Shown piece after piece: positions 1 to 7,639 of a DNA stretch of 64,000 bases. This DNA is from Methylobacterium sp. Leaf118 (GTDB lineage: Bacteria > Pseudomonadota > Alphaproteobacteria > Rhizobiales > Beijerinckiaceae). Made by a program: the position numbers and the translations under genes. The notes under the pieces are model-generated. The model made no database searches and was not told the origin of the DNA. It worked only from the letters and a program-made list of their open reading frames with translations. Location: the NCBI RefSeq assembly GCF_920984675.1, contig NZ_CAKLBV010000018.1:21079-85078 (forward strand). The letters are read 5' to 3'. Numbering within the stretch: position 1 is the stretch's first letter; each line of letters opens with the position of its first letter.

Positions 1-1460
1 CTGCCGTCCCACTTGCGCACGGCCGAGAAGACGATCCGCTTCAGGGGCCCCAGGTTGAGGCCCATCCCGACCGCATCGGTCGTGACGAGGACATGGGCCT
101 CGCCCGATCGGAACCGTGCCGCTTCGGCGCGGCGGACCTCGGGCGAGAGCGCGCCGTAGATCGTCGCGACCCGGTGCCCGCGGGCGACCAGGATCTCGCG
201 GTTCTCGTGCACGGCGCGGCGGGAGAAGGCCACCACGGCATCGCCCGGCTCGACCGCCTCCAGAGGGCTCGCCTCCTCCTGAAGCAGCAGGGGCGACTTG
301 CGCGCGAAGGGGATCACCTCCAGCGACTCGTTGGCCGCCTCGGCGGCACGGCGCACGGCGGACAGGGCATCGTCGGACCCGCAGACGATGACGGTTCTGG
401 CCGGCACGCCGAACAGGGCGTTCGTCCACGCCCAGCCCCGGTCCGGATCCGAGAGCATCTGGATTTCGTCGATCACGGCCACGTCGATCGGCCGGGACAG
501 ATCGGCGGTCTCGATCGTCCGGGCCGTGTGGGTCGGGTCGGGCTCGCCCAGGATCTCCTCGCCGGTGACCATGCCGGCCCGTAGCCCGCGCTCGCACAGG
601 GCTTCGTAATTCTCCAGGGCGAGGAGCCGCAGCGGCGCCAGATAGGCGCCGGTGGGCGCCGCCGTCAGCGCCTGCAGCGCCGCGTAGGTCTTGCCGGAAT
701 TGGTCGGTCCCATATGGAAGAGGATGCGCCGGTTCAGGCGCCGCGCCGCGCCGAACTTTTCGATGTAGGCGCCGAATCCGACCTGATCCTGAAGGCGCCG
801 CAGGCGGGAGCCCTCGCGCGCCACAGCCTTGGCCCGTTGGCGCACCGGCGCCAGGGCGTCCGCGAGGGAGCGGGCGAGCTTGGGGCTGAAGCGGAACGGG
901 CGGGAGCGCAGGGAGCGATCCATGTGCGCGAGATAGGCCGCGGCGTCGGCGCCCACCTCGCGCAGATCGACGAGGATCTGGCTCCGGAGCCGGTCGATCG
1001 GCTTGCGCAGGGCGCGGACGATCTCCCCCTCGGCTTCGTCAAGGGCGGCTCGCAACGCGTCGAGGCGGTCGGTCGGAGCGTTGCGCGCGGCCATCCCGGC
1101 CAGGATATCCGCCGCGTCCCGTTCCGGCGCCGCCTCGATCCGCACATCCATCCGGCCGGCTTCGAGCAGCGGGATCGCCACGCGAAGGGTCCAGGTGATG
1201 CCGTTGTCCTTCGCGACCGCGGCCCTGAGGGTGGGCACGGCGCGCTTGAGTGCCGGAATTCCGGTCTCCACGAAGGCGCGGACCGCCGCCATCGCGCGCA
1301 AGGCCCGGGCGACACGCTCGTCCTCGACGGTCGCCCCGAACTCGGGCAGTTCGAGATGCGCCCGCAACGCGTCGAGGTCGACGCTTCCCGGAGAGTGGCC
1401 GAGCCGCCCGAGCGACCCGATCAGGCTCTCGATCGTCGAGGGGAGGCGCTTGCGGGCCAT
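1..1460 (-). CDS. Suv3-like ATP-dependent RNA/DNA helicase (C-terminus beyond window)
   Basis: Reading leftwards from ATG 1460 gives about 486 residues with no stop before the window edge. The first ~230 residues form a charged, helical N-terminal region. Then comes the Walker A motif MGPTNSGKTY, typical of the mitochondrial/alphaproteobacterial Suv3 branch of superfamily 2 helicases, Walker B/DEAD-type DEIQM, and near the edge the second RecA-like domain with YGALSPEVRR and LVTTDAVGMGLNLG. Family members unwind RNA or RNA/DNA and often work with exoribonucleases. The gene stands alone at its 5' side. Start choice: this ATG opens MARKRLPSTIES; no clearly better start is seen upstream. The C-terminal third is missing only because the window ends. 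Confidence 0.9.
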   Translation of the reverse strand, partial: MARKRLPSTIESLIGSLGRLGHSPGSVDLDALRAHLELPEFGATVEDERVARALRAMAAVRAFVETGIPALKRAVPTLRAAVAKDNGITWTLRVAIPLLEAGRMDVRIEAAPERDAADILAGMAARNAPTDRLDALRAALDEAEGEIVRALRKPIDRLRSQILVDLREVGADAAAYLAHMDRSLRSRPFRFSPKLARSLADALAPVRQRAKAVAREGSRLRRLQDQVGFGAYIEKFGAARRLNRRILFHMGPTNSGKTYAALQALTAAPTGAYLAPLRLLALENYEALCERGLRAGMVTGEEILGEPDPTHTARTIETADLSRPIDVAVIDEIQMLSDPDRGWAWTNALFGVPARTVIVCGSDDALSAVRRAAEAANESLEVIPFARKSPLLLQEEASPLEAVEPGDAVVAFSRRAVHENREILVARGHRVATIYGALSPEVRRAEAARFRSGEAHVLVTTDAVGMGLNLGPLKRIVFSAVRKWDG

Positions 1461-1786
1461 GAAGACGGTCTCCGCGGGAACGGGGGGACGATCAGACTTG
1501 CCGAGGCCTCGATCCCAGGCCTCGATCGAGCTCAGGCGAGAACCGGCTGGACGCGTTCGGGGTTCAGCGCGTCGGCCTTCGCTCCGCGATCGCCGGGGCA
1601 GCGCAAGGCTTTGCGGTGTGAACGCGGACCCGGCCGGTCTCGTTCTCGCACCTGTCCGTTACGATTGACCGAACACCATCGCCCTGGCGGCCGCGCGGAA
1701 ACCAAAACCTCAGCCGCTCTTCAGGCGCCAAGCCGACTCTCGCTGGTTCCACCCCTCTCGGGCGGCGAAACGCCCGTCCTCAGGAC
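1461..1786. other. Intergenic stretch, no gene recognised
   Basis: About 325 bases between the helicase start and the terminator of the candidate sRNA. It must hold the helicase promoter on the minus strand. Open frames here have no recognisable product and I see no repeat or structured element. Confidence 0.5.
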
Positions 1787-1816
1787 AAAAAAGGCCGCCC
1801 CGGTGAGGGAGCGGCC
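1787..1816 (-). terminator. Rho-independent terminator
   Basis: The stem GGCCGC/GCGGCC with a 12-nt loop is followed on the minus strand by UUUUUU. It closes the candidate sRNA or any transcript coming from the right. Confidence 0.7.
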
Positions 1817-1880
1817 CGGAGTCTTGGGAGGAAACGCCCCAGAGGGGCACGGGACCGCGACGCCATCGCGGTCTCGCATG
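1787..1880 (-). ncRNA. Candidate small RNA with anti-Shine-Dalgarno loop
   Basis: Read on the minus strand, three hairpins follow one another: a perfect 8-bp stem (arms 1853-1860 and 1866-1873), a 5-bp stem GCCCC/GGGGC (1836-1848), and a 6-bp stem GGCCGC/GCGGCC (1793-1816) followed by six U (1787-1792). Between the last two lies UUUCCUCCC (about 1826-1834), complementary to Shine-Dalgarno sequences. This layout resembles Hfq-dependent rhizobial alpha-r sRNAs, which expose CCUCCC-type motifs and end in a GC-rich terminator. No convincing -35/-10 pair was found, so the 5' end is a guess. It could instead be the 3' end of an mRNA for an unrecognised small protein. Confidence 0.5.
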
Positions 1881-1995
1881 ATGCCAATGTGTATGCTGCG
1901 CCGCACACGGCAACCCGGAAGCTGGTTGCATTCTGTGCATGAGAGCGGCGGCTGAGCTGGCAAGGTGCGCCATCACACCATGGCGGGCTTGGCCG

Positions 1996-2196
1996 CTACA
2001 GGCCTTCCGGGGGTTCGTCGCCCTGCCCCAACTTCCGCACCAGCGCGGCGAGGTAGGGATCAAGCCCTTCGTCCAGGACGGGCCCGTAGAGCATCTGAAG
2101 CTGACGCCCGATCCGCAAACGGATGCGCGCATCCAAGATTGGCTCGACCGCGGCCGGTAAGGATGGCGATGGGCTCTTGTCCGGGTCCAGGGTCAT
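1996..2196 (-). CDS. NepR-like anti-sigma factor (general stress response)
   Basis: A protein of about 66 residues. Its C-terminal half reads RIGRQLQMLYGPVLDEGLD followed by YLAALVRKL, fitting the NepR pattern of two short amphipathic helices around a Tyr, with the usual E-P-V-P-D-R turn loosened to EGLDPY. NepR proteins hold the ECF sigma factor EcfG until phosphorylated PhyR binds NepR instead. No phyR or ecfG adjoins, so this would be a stand-alone paralogue. The start is uncertain: ATG 2196 has GAGG directly abutting it, and in-frame ATGs exist further upstream near 2253. Identification rests on pattern recognition, since the family is short and divergent. Confidence 0.6.
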   Translation of the reverse strand: MTLDPDKSPSPSLPAAVEPILDARIRLRIGRQLQMLYGPVLDEGLDPYLAALVRKLGQGDEPPEGL

Positions 2197-2532
2197 CCTC
2201 ACAAAATCGTGACCAGACCTTAACAAACAACCCGGCAAAACCACGCACATCATAGGAGGGGCTTGGTCAGCTCAGACGGACGACGAACGCGTCGGAACCG
2301 GTGCCCCCGGTCAGGATCCCGCAGCTCAGGCCACCGATCTGCTTGTCGATGCCGTTCAGGACGTCGCGGCCGAGCCCCCCTCTCCCCGCGATCCGCCTTG
2401 TCTCGCCCGGTGTCCGGAGAGAGGGAAAGGCTGAAAAACGGTCGGTTCCGGCACATGGTATTGCGGCCGCGAAAGCGGCCCCAGCAAAGGCTATCCCACA
2501 ACAACGGCCGCAGATTCGCCGCACACGATTTC

Positions 2533-2557
2533 GGAACCGACCGACTCGCGGGCGGTT
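2533..2557 (+). promoter_or_regulatory. EcfG-type (general stress) promoter
   Basis: GGAAC at 2533-2537, a 17-nt spacer and GTT at 2555-2557 match the alphaproteobacterial EcfG consensus. It lies about 37 nt upstream of the ATG of the Gly-rich protein gene at 2594. Confidence 0.7.
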
Positions 2558-2593
2558 GGCTCCCTATACCGAAAGACGAACGGAGATCTTTAT

Positions 2594-2920
2594 ATGCGGA
2601 AAATCGCATTTGCGACCATCGCGGCCCTCGGCGTCGCGACGCTGGCCGCTCCCGCTGCCGATGCACGGCCGGGCATGCGCGGTGGTCCCGCGACGGGCGG
2701 TGACGTCGCCCGCCGTGGCGGCATCAATCGCGGGGCTGCCATCGGTCTCGGCATCGCCGGACTGGCCGCCGGCGGTCTTGCGGCCGGAGCCTATGGAAGC
2801 CAGTACGGCCATCGCTACGATCGCCCCGTCGGCTACGATGATGGGTATGGCCGGCGGGGTGGCTACGGCTACGATCGCGGCGGCTATGGATATGGCGGCG
2901 GCGGCCGGGGCGGTTACTGA
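2594..2920 (+). CDS. Small secreted Gly/Tyr-rich protein
   Basis: 108 residues. The N-terminus MRKIAFATIAALGVATLAA is a typical Sec signal peptide with likely cleavage after ADA. A short Gly/Ala-rich hydrophobic stretch follows (about residues 48-68), then a tail of Tyr-Gly-Arg repeats ending GGGGRGGY. The tail resembles low-complexity periplasmic or outer-membrane-associated proteins of Rhizobiales; no enzyme motif is present. The EcfG-type promoter just upstream suggests stress induction, and a hairpin terminator follows at once, so it is probably monocistronic. The molecular function is unknown. Confidence 0.85.
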   Translation: MRKIAFATIAALGVATLAAPAADARPGMRGGPATGGDVARRGGINRGAAIGLGIAGLAAGGLAAGAYGSQYGHRYDRPVGYDDGYGRRGGYGYDRGGYGYGGGGRGGY

Positions 2921-2930
2921 CAGACGATCG

Positions 2931-2953
2931 AGAGGCGCCTTGAGGGCGCCTCT
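2931..2953 (+). terminator. Hairpin terminator of the Gly-rich protein gene
   Basis: A perfect 9-bp stem (AGAGGCGCC/GGCGCCTCT, 5-nt loop) directly after the stop codon at 2920, followed by a weak pyrimidine run TCTGC. Confidence 0.65.
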
Positions 2954-3349
2954 TCTGCGTCAGGCGACCCTCCTGATCCATGCCATGCCCCGACACGCCG
3001 ACCTCCCCGAGATCCAGCGTCGGTCATCACGCTGAGTGAACCGCCCCATGTTCTTCGGAGCCCGCTGGGTTTGGGTCAGGCGGCCAAAGCCTGCCCCTCG
3101 GCGCGCGCATAGTTGCGCGCTTCGGCTGCGGCGGGAGGCCAGCGGCCTGTCGGGATCCGCACGTCCATTGCCCGCGCTGCCCATTCCCCCACGGAGCGAT
3201 CGCTGACACGTCGGTAGATGTCTTACGGCACTCTACCGCCTGCTCATGGCTCGCACCTGCTCTGCGGTTGAGCCAAACCCGCGATAACCGCCTCTCCATT
3301 AGCCTATGATGAATAGTGCGCAGAGGCCGGCCGCATCGTGACTTTGACC
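2954..3349. other. Intergenic stretch with a possible degenerate ORF
   Basis: Nothing certain. On the minus strand a short frame ending near 3077 (starting GTG near 3212, with the stretch VGEWAARAMDVRIP) has plausible amino-acid composition for a real or decayed small protein. It has no recognisable family and no good ribosome binding site, so I do not call it a gene. Confidence 0.35.
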
Positions 3350-3597
3350 GCCGAGGACACGATCCGCCTGTCGAGGAGCATTTTCGAGGCACTGGCGGCG
3401 GGCGAGTTCGATCCGGGGCGGTTCACGAACATCACCACCGACACGGCGGATGCGGATGTCCGCATCCTCTACGAGCCCGCGACCGGCGAGCTGATCTATG
3501 ACGCGGACGGTCTGGGCCGTGGCGTGACGGTGAGATTCGCCGTGCTCGACCACAAGCCCGCGCTCACCTCCGACGACGTCGTCATCGTGGGCGGCCA
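3350..3597 (+). pseudogene. Relic of the C-terminus of an RTX/delta-60 exoprotein
   Basis: These bases encode a near copy of the last ~80 residues of the exoprotein that starts at 3720: EDTIRLSRSIFEALAAGE here against EDTIGLSRSIFKALATGE there, and FAVLDHKPAL in both. Everything upstream of this segment in a full gene is missing. The stop codon corresponding to 6690-6692 has decayed (GTG TGA became GTG GGC), so the frame drifts on to 3649. The simplest reading is a former tandem paralogue that lost its 5' part. A short ORF from 3338 exists, but a secretion-signal fragment without a passenger is unlikely to be useful. Confidence 0.8.
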
Positions 3598-3719
3598 AGG
3601 GGCCCATACACCAAAAATTAAAGAGCTCAAAATTATCAATCAAATGTGATTTTTCACGCAACTGCAGCGAGCAGTCGCGCGATCCAATGCGCCAGGAAAT
3701 GGTGCGAAAGGGCTGGGCC

Positions 3720-6692
3720 GTGGCACCGATTCCCACCAACACTGCACCGAAGTTTGCCGGAGGCGGTACCGGCAAGGTCCTCACACCCATCGGCCTATCG
3801 GACGATGTCGCCTACGGTGTCACGGTGCAGCCCGACGGCAAGATCGTTGTGACCGGATACGGTAGTGTCAGCAACTATGACTTCGCGGTGGTGCGCTACA
3901 ACGCCAACGGCACGCTCGACACCGGCTTCGGCACAGGCGGCAAGATCGTCACGCCCGTCGGCTCGGAGTACGATGAAGGCCGCAGTGTCACGGTGCAGCC
4001 CGACGGCAAGATCGTTGTGGCCGGATATGGTTACGGTAGCGACAGCAACTACGACTTCGCGGTGGTACGCTACAACACCGACGGCACCCTCGACACCAGC
4101 TTCGGCACCATCCTCACACCCGTCGGTGCGGGGGACGACACCGCCTACAGCGTCACGATGCAGGCCGACGGCAAGATCGTCGTCGCTGGAACGAGCTTTA
4201 GCAACGACGGCAGCCAAGACTTTGCGGTGGTGCGCTACAACGCCGACGGCACGCTCGACACCGGCTTCGGCACAGGCGGCACGATCGTCACGCCCTTCGG
4301 CCTGAGGAGCAATGACGGCCGCAGTGTCACGGTGCAGGCCGACGGCAAGATCGTCGTTGCCGGCTTTGGCCCGGCCAGCGACGGCAACTACGACTTTGCC
4401 GTGGTGCGTTACAACGTCGACGGCACGCTCGACACCGGCTTCGGCAACGGCGGCACGATCGTCACGCCGGTCGGCACCGCGGGCGATTTCGCCTACAGTG
4501 TCACGATGCAGAGCGACAGCAAGATTGTCGTCTCAGGGTATAGCTTTGGCAGCGACGGCACCGCCGACTTTGCCGTAGTGCGTTACAACACCGACGGCAC
4601 GCTCGACACCGGCTTCGGAACCGGCGGCAAGATCCTCACACCCGTCGGTACGTCGACCGATGTCAGCTTCGATGTCACGATGCAGGCTGACGGCAAGATC
4701 GTCGTTGCCGGCTATGGCCTGGACAGCAACGGCTTTGACTTTGCCGTGGTGCGCTACAACGCCGACGGCACGCTCGACACCGGCTTCGGCACCGGCGGCA
4801 AGATCCTCACGCCCGTCGGCGTGGGGAACGATCTCGGATTCAGTGTCACGGTGCAGACCGACGGCAAGATCGTCGTCGCGGGGTATGGCACGGGCAGCGA
4901 CGGCAGCCAAGACTTTGCGGTGGTGCGCTACAACGTCGACGGCACGCTCGACACCAGCTTCGGCCCCATCGACACCCTCGGGGGCAGCGTCGGCTTCACC
5001 GAGGGCGACCTCGCCATCCGCCTCTCCTCCGACGTCGCCATCACCGATCTCGAATGCGACGCGCTCAATGGCGGGCTGGGCGATTATGCCGGCGCCGAAC
5101 TCACGCTCGCCCGCAGCGGTGGCGCCAACGCCCAGGACGTGTTCGGCTTCGACCCCAACGGCTTCGTCGTCTCGGGCCAGAGCCTGGAGACCATCGGCGG
5201 CGATACCTTCGCGACCTTCACCGATGCGGGCGGGAGCCTCGTCATCCATTTCACGGGGACCAACGTAGCGACCTCGGCCCTCGTCACGGCGGTGGCGCGG
5301 GCGGTGACCTATGCCAACACCGCCGACGCACCCCCGCCCTCGGTCGCGATCGCGTGGCACCTCTCCGATGGCGGCAGCGACGCCATGACTGCGACCGGCA
5401 CCACCACCGTCACCCTCACCGGCATCAACGACGCCCCCAGCCCGACCGCCGACATCCTCGGCATCACACAACGCCTGACCGAAAGCGGCAACCTGCTCGC
5501 CAACGACAGCGATCCCGACGGCGACACGCTCAGCATCACCGCGGTCGGGGCGGGCCCCGGGACCAATCCCCCGGCCTTCAACGGGGAGGGCCAGGCCATC
5601 GGACGCTACGGCACCCTCACGGTGGAGGCCGACGGCACCTATGCCTACGCGGCCATCGGAGAAGGCGGCGTGGCCGTCGGCGAGGTCGTGACCGACACCT
5701 TCACCTACCGCGTGTCCGACGGTGCGCTCGGGCAGACGACCACGCTGACATTCGAGCTGACCGGGTCAGGTCTGGGAACGGCGGACAGCAATAGCTTCCT
5801 GCTCACGCACGGCACCTCCATCGCCACGGGCCTGGGCGGGAGCGACCGCTACTTCGTCGACGAGGCCGGCGACCAAGTGATCGAGGCGATCGGCGACGGG
5901 CGGGACACCGTTGCCACGACAGCGAGCTACGCCCTCGCCGCCGGCCAGGAAATCGAGGAACTGCGCGTCGCCTGGAGCGCGGGGGACCAAGCCATCGGCC
6001 TGACCGGAAACGAATTCGCGCAGATCCTCAGAGGCAATGAGGGTGGCAACCTGCTCGATGGCAGGGCAGGCGCCGATACGCTCGATGGCGGAGGCGGCGC
6101 CGACTTCATGATCGGCGGCACCGGCAGCGACACCTACATCGTCGACAATGCCGGCGATCTGCTGATCGAGGCCGTGGGCGGAGGCCGGGACGCCGTCGCT
6201 GTGGGCGCGAGCTACACTCTCACCGCCCGCCAGGAGATCGAGGAAGTGCGGGTCCTGCTGTCGGCCGGCGACCAGGCCATCAACCTCACCGGGAACACCT
6301 TCGCGCAAACGGTGATCGGCAACAACGGCGCCAACGTCCTCGACGGGGGCTGGGGCAAGGATGTGCTGACCGGCCGGGGTGGTGCGGATACGTTCCTCTT
6401 CAACAGCGCGCTGGGCACCAACAACGTCGACCGCATCACCGACTTCGCCTCCGAGGACACGATCGGCCTGTCGAGGAGCATTTTCAAGGCGCTGGCGACG
6501 GGCGAGCTCGACCCGGGGCGGTTCAAGAACATCACCACCGGCACGGCGGATGCGGATGACCGCATCCTCTACAAGCAATCGACCGGCGAGCTGTTCTACG
6601 ACGCCGACGGTCTGGGCAGCCGCGTGAAGATGAAGTTCGCCGTGCTCGACCACAAGCCCGCGCTCAGTTCCGACGACATCTTCGTCGTGTGA
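3720..6692 (+). CDS. Delta-60-repeat / cadherin-like / RTX exoprotein, type I secreted
   Basis: 990 residues from GTG 3720, chosen because AAAGGG lies 7 nt upstream and the N-terminus becomes MAPIPTNTAPKF; an in-frame ATG at 3687 would add 11 residues. Seven delta-60 beta-propeller-like repeats come first (core VTVQ-DGKIVVAG ... DFAVVRYN-DGTLDTGFG, about 56 residues each, residues ~10-415). A cadherin/VCBS-like region follows (~420-690, with NDAPSPTADI and SDPDGDTLSI). The C-terminus is an RTX-type calcium-binding region (~700-990, with NLLDGRAGADTLDGGGGAD and GGTGSDTYIVD) ending in the serralysin-type module. There is no N-terminal signal peptide, so type I export through the C-terminal signal is expected, but no transporter genes adjoin. 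Probably a surface or adhesion protein; the ligand is unknown. Confidence 0.85.
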   Translation: MAPIPTNTAPKFAGGGTGKVLTPIGLSDDVAYGVTVQPDGKIVVTGYGSVSNYDFAVVRYNANGTLDTGFGTGGKIVTPVGSEYDEGRSVTVQPDGKIVVAGYGYGSDSNYDFAVVRYNTDGTLDTSFGTILTPVGAGDDTAYSVTMQADGKIVVAGTSFSNDGSQDFAVVRYNADGTLDTGFGTGGTIVTPFGLRSNDGRSVTVQADGKIVVAGFGPASDGNYDFAVVRYNVDGTLDTGFGNGGTIVTPVGTAGDFAYSVTMQSDSKIVVSGYSFGSDGTADFAVVRYNTDGTLDTGFGTGGKILTPVGTSTDVSFDVTMQADGKIVVAGYGLDSNGFDFAVVRYNADGTLDTGFGTGGKILTPVGVGNDLGFSVTVQTDGKIVVAGYGTGSDGSQDFAVVRYNVDGTLDTSFGPIDTLGGSVGFTEGDLAIRLSSDVAITDLECDALNGGLGDYAGAELTLARSGGANAQDVFGFDPNGFVVSGQSLETIGGDTFATFTDAGGSLVIHFTGTNVATSALVTAVARAVTYANTADAPPPSVAIAWHLSDGGSDAMTATGTTTVTLTGINDAPSPTADILGITQRLTESGNLLANDSDPDGDTLSITAVGAGPGTNPPAFNGEGQAIGRYGTLTVEADGTYAYAAIGEGGVAVGEVVTDTFTYRVSDGALGQTTTLTFELTGSGLGTADSNSFLLTHGTSIATGLGGSDRYFVDEAGDQVIEAIGDGRDTVATTASYALAAGQEIEELRVAWSAGDQAIGLTGNEFAQILRGNEGGNLLDGRAGADTLDGGGGADFMIGGTGSDTYIVDNAGDLLIEAVGGGRDAVAVGASYTLTARQEIEEVRVLLSAGDQAINLTGNTFAQTVIGNNGANVLDGGWGKDVLTGRGGADTFLFNSALGTNNVDRITDFASEDTIGLSRSIFKALATGELDPGRFKNITTGTADADDRILYKQSTGELFYDADGLGSRVKMKFAVLDHKPALSSDDIFVV
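3770..4975 (+). repeat. Seven in-frame tandem repeats (~170 bp) of the exoprotein gene
   Basis: Each unit encodes one delta-60 repeat, and long stretches such as the codons for DGTLDTGFGTGGKI are almost identical at DNA level. The second linker (near 4105) is shortened, lacking the GGK codons. The near identity suggests recent homogenisation and possible copy-number change. Confidence 0.85.
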
Positions 6693-6718
6693 CGCCAAGG
6701 ACCTGCCGGTGATGGTGC

Positions 6719-6744
6719 GGGCGGGCCGATTCACCGGCCCGCCC
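6719..6744 (+). terminator. Hairpin after the RTX exoprotein gene
   Basis: A perfect 10-bp GC stem (GGGCGGGCCG/CGGCCCGCCC, loop ATTCAC) 27 nt after the stop. The U-run is weak (GTTCTC). Confidence 0.55.
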
Positions 6745-6763
6745 GAGGCTGTTCTCGTCGGGG

Positions 6764-6873
6764 CTGATACGGGCTCCGCTTGATCAAAGCGGAGCCCGTA
6801 TCAGGCAAGCTCGCGCGGCGTTTGAGCGAAGCCCAAATCCGCCATCCCGAAGGGATCAACCGGATTTGGCATG
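6764..6873 (-). repeat. 110-bp interspersed repeat, copy B
   Basis: The reverse complement of this segment matches 57288-57397 with only a few mismatches. It contains an 18-bp inverted repeat around TGATC (arms beginning CTGATACGGGCTCCGC) and a second small hairpin around CCCTTCGGG. It has no coding capacity shared by both copies. It is probably a dispersed intergenic element of this genome. Confidence 0.85.
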
Positions 6874-7159
6874 CCGCCAAAGCCCTCGAACAGCCCGTCG
6901 CTCGAATCCTTCCGCCGCCCGCGCACGACACAGGCCCGCTGCTGGGCCGGTCCCTCATCGATGAACGCAGCCAACGCCCGTCACCGGGCCTCGTCGAGCT
7001 TGGGCCGCGGGGCTTCTCGCGCTCGATCAGGCGGACTGCGCCGTTCCGCGAGGTCTGGATAGGGCGGCCCCCTCGGGGATGAACACCAGCGCCAGCAGCC
7101 CCCGGCGCTGACCGGCATCGCGGCTGCGCGACGCCAAACGCCGCAGGGCAGTCGCATCG

Positions 7160-7303
7160 ACATTCTCGCACGGGCGCAAAGCCGGCGCCCTCCGCGCGGC
7201 CGCAGCCGGGGCGACGGAGGCGCAGCTCAACGCGTTGTTCGGATGGGCCGACGGGAGCCGCGAAAGCGTGATTGACACACGCACCACCAACCGGGCGAAG
7301 CAG
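7160..7303 (+). pseudogene. Relic of a tyrosine recombinase (phage integrase) C-terminus
   Basis: The frame reads TFSHGRKAGALRAAAAGATE, then AQLNALFGWADGSRE and TNRAKQA. This matches the catalytic C-terminal region of phage-type integrases (HGLRKAAA...AEAGATE.Q..ALFGW.D......T...NRAK). The Arg of the HxxR box and the nucleophilic Tyr are not at their expected places, and nothing upstream is readable as the rest of the enzyme. It sits about 90 bp from the 3' end of tRNA-Leu, the usual location for such an integrase, so it marks an old integration event. Confidence 0.7.
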
Positions 7304-7315
7304 GCCCCTTCAGCC

Positions 7316-7351
7316 AGAAAAAATCCCGCACCCGGCGACCCGGTGCGGGAT
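7316..7351 (-). terminator. Terminator of tRNA-Leu
   Basis: On the minus strand a 10-bp stem (ATCCCGCACC/GGTGCGGGAT) is followed by UUUUUU at 7323-7318. It is placed 44 nt downstream of the tRNA 3' end. Confidence 0.85.
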
Positions 7352-7394
7352 CAAAACTTAGAAGACCAGCGATCTCAACAACTTGGAGATCTGT

Positions 7395-7479
7395 TGGTGC
7401 CCAGGAAAGGACTCGAACCTTCACCTCTTGCAAGACTGGTACCTGAAACCAGCGCGTCTACCAATTCCGCCACCTGGGC
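7395..7479 (-). tRNA. tRNA-Leu(CAG)
   Basis: The reverse complement folds as a class II tRNA: acceptor GCCCAGG/CCTGGGC with discriminator A and an encoded CCA (7397-7395), D-arm GGCGGAATTGGTAGACGC, anticodon stem CTGGT/ACCAG around TTCAGGT giving anticodon CAG (reads CUG), a long variable arm, and T-loop GGTTCGAGTCC. The length is 85 nt. Confidence 0.97.
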
Positions 7480-7560
7480 GCCGGGCCGTTTCCGGTCGGC
7501 GATGGGGTTCGTTTAGGGGGCGGCGGCGGAGGCGTCAATCGCTGTTTCGTGCCGCTTGGC

Positions 7561-7601
7561 AAAAAGCGGGGGCGGAGGTTTGCCGCGAAACCTCCGCCCC
7601 C
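7561..7601 (-). terminator. Terminator of leuC
   Basis: A perfect 14-bp stem (GGGGGCGGAGGTTT/AAACCTCCGCCCCC, loop 6 nt) followed on the minus strand by a short U-run (7565-7561), about 40 nt after the leuC stop. Confidence 0.85.
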
Positions 7602-7639
7602 GGTGACGGTGGCCCCTGCCAGTCCCGCCGGGCGGGGTG

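Noticed and set aside
3770..4975. Regular repeats as a CRISPR array
   Set aside because: Units of ~170 bp are in-frame protein-coding repeats without unique spacers of constant length.
6780..7082. 100-codon plus-strand frame starting in the 110-bp repeat
   Set aside because: Its first 30 codons are the dispersed repeat and the remainder resembles no protein.
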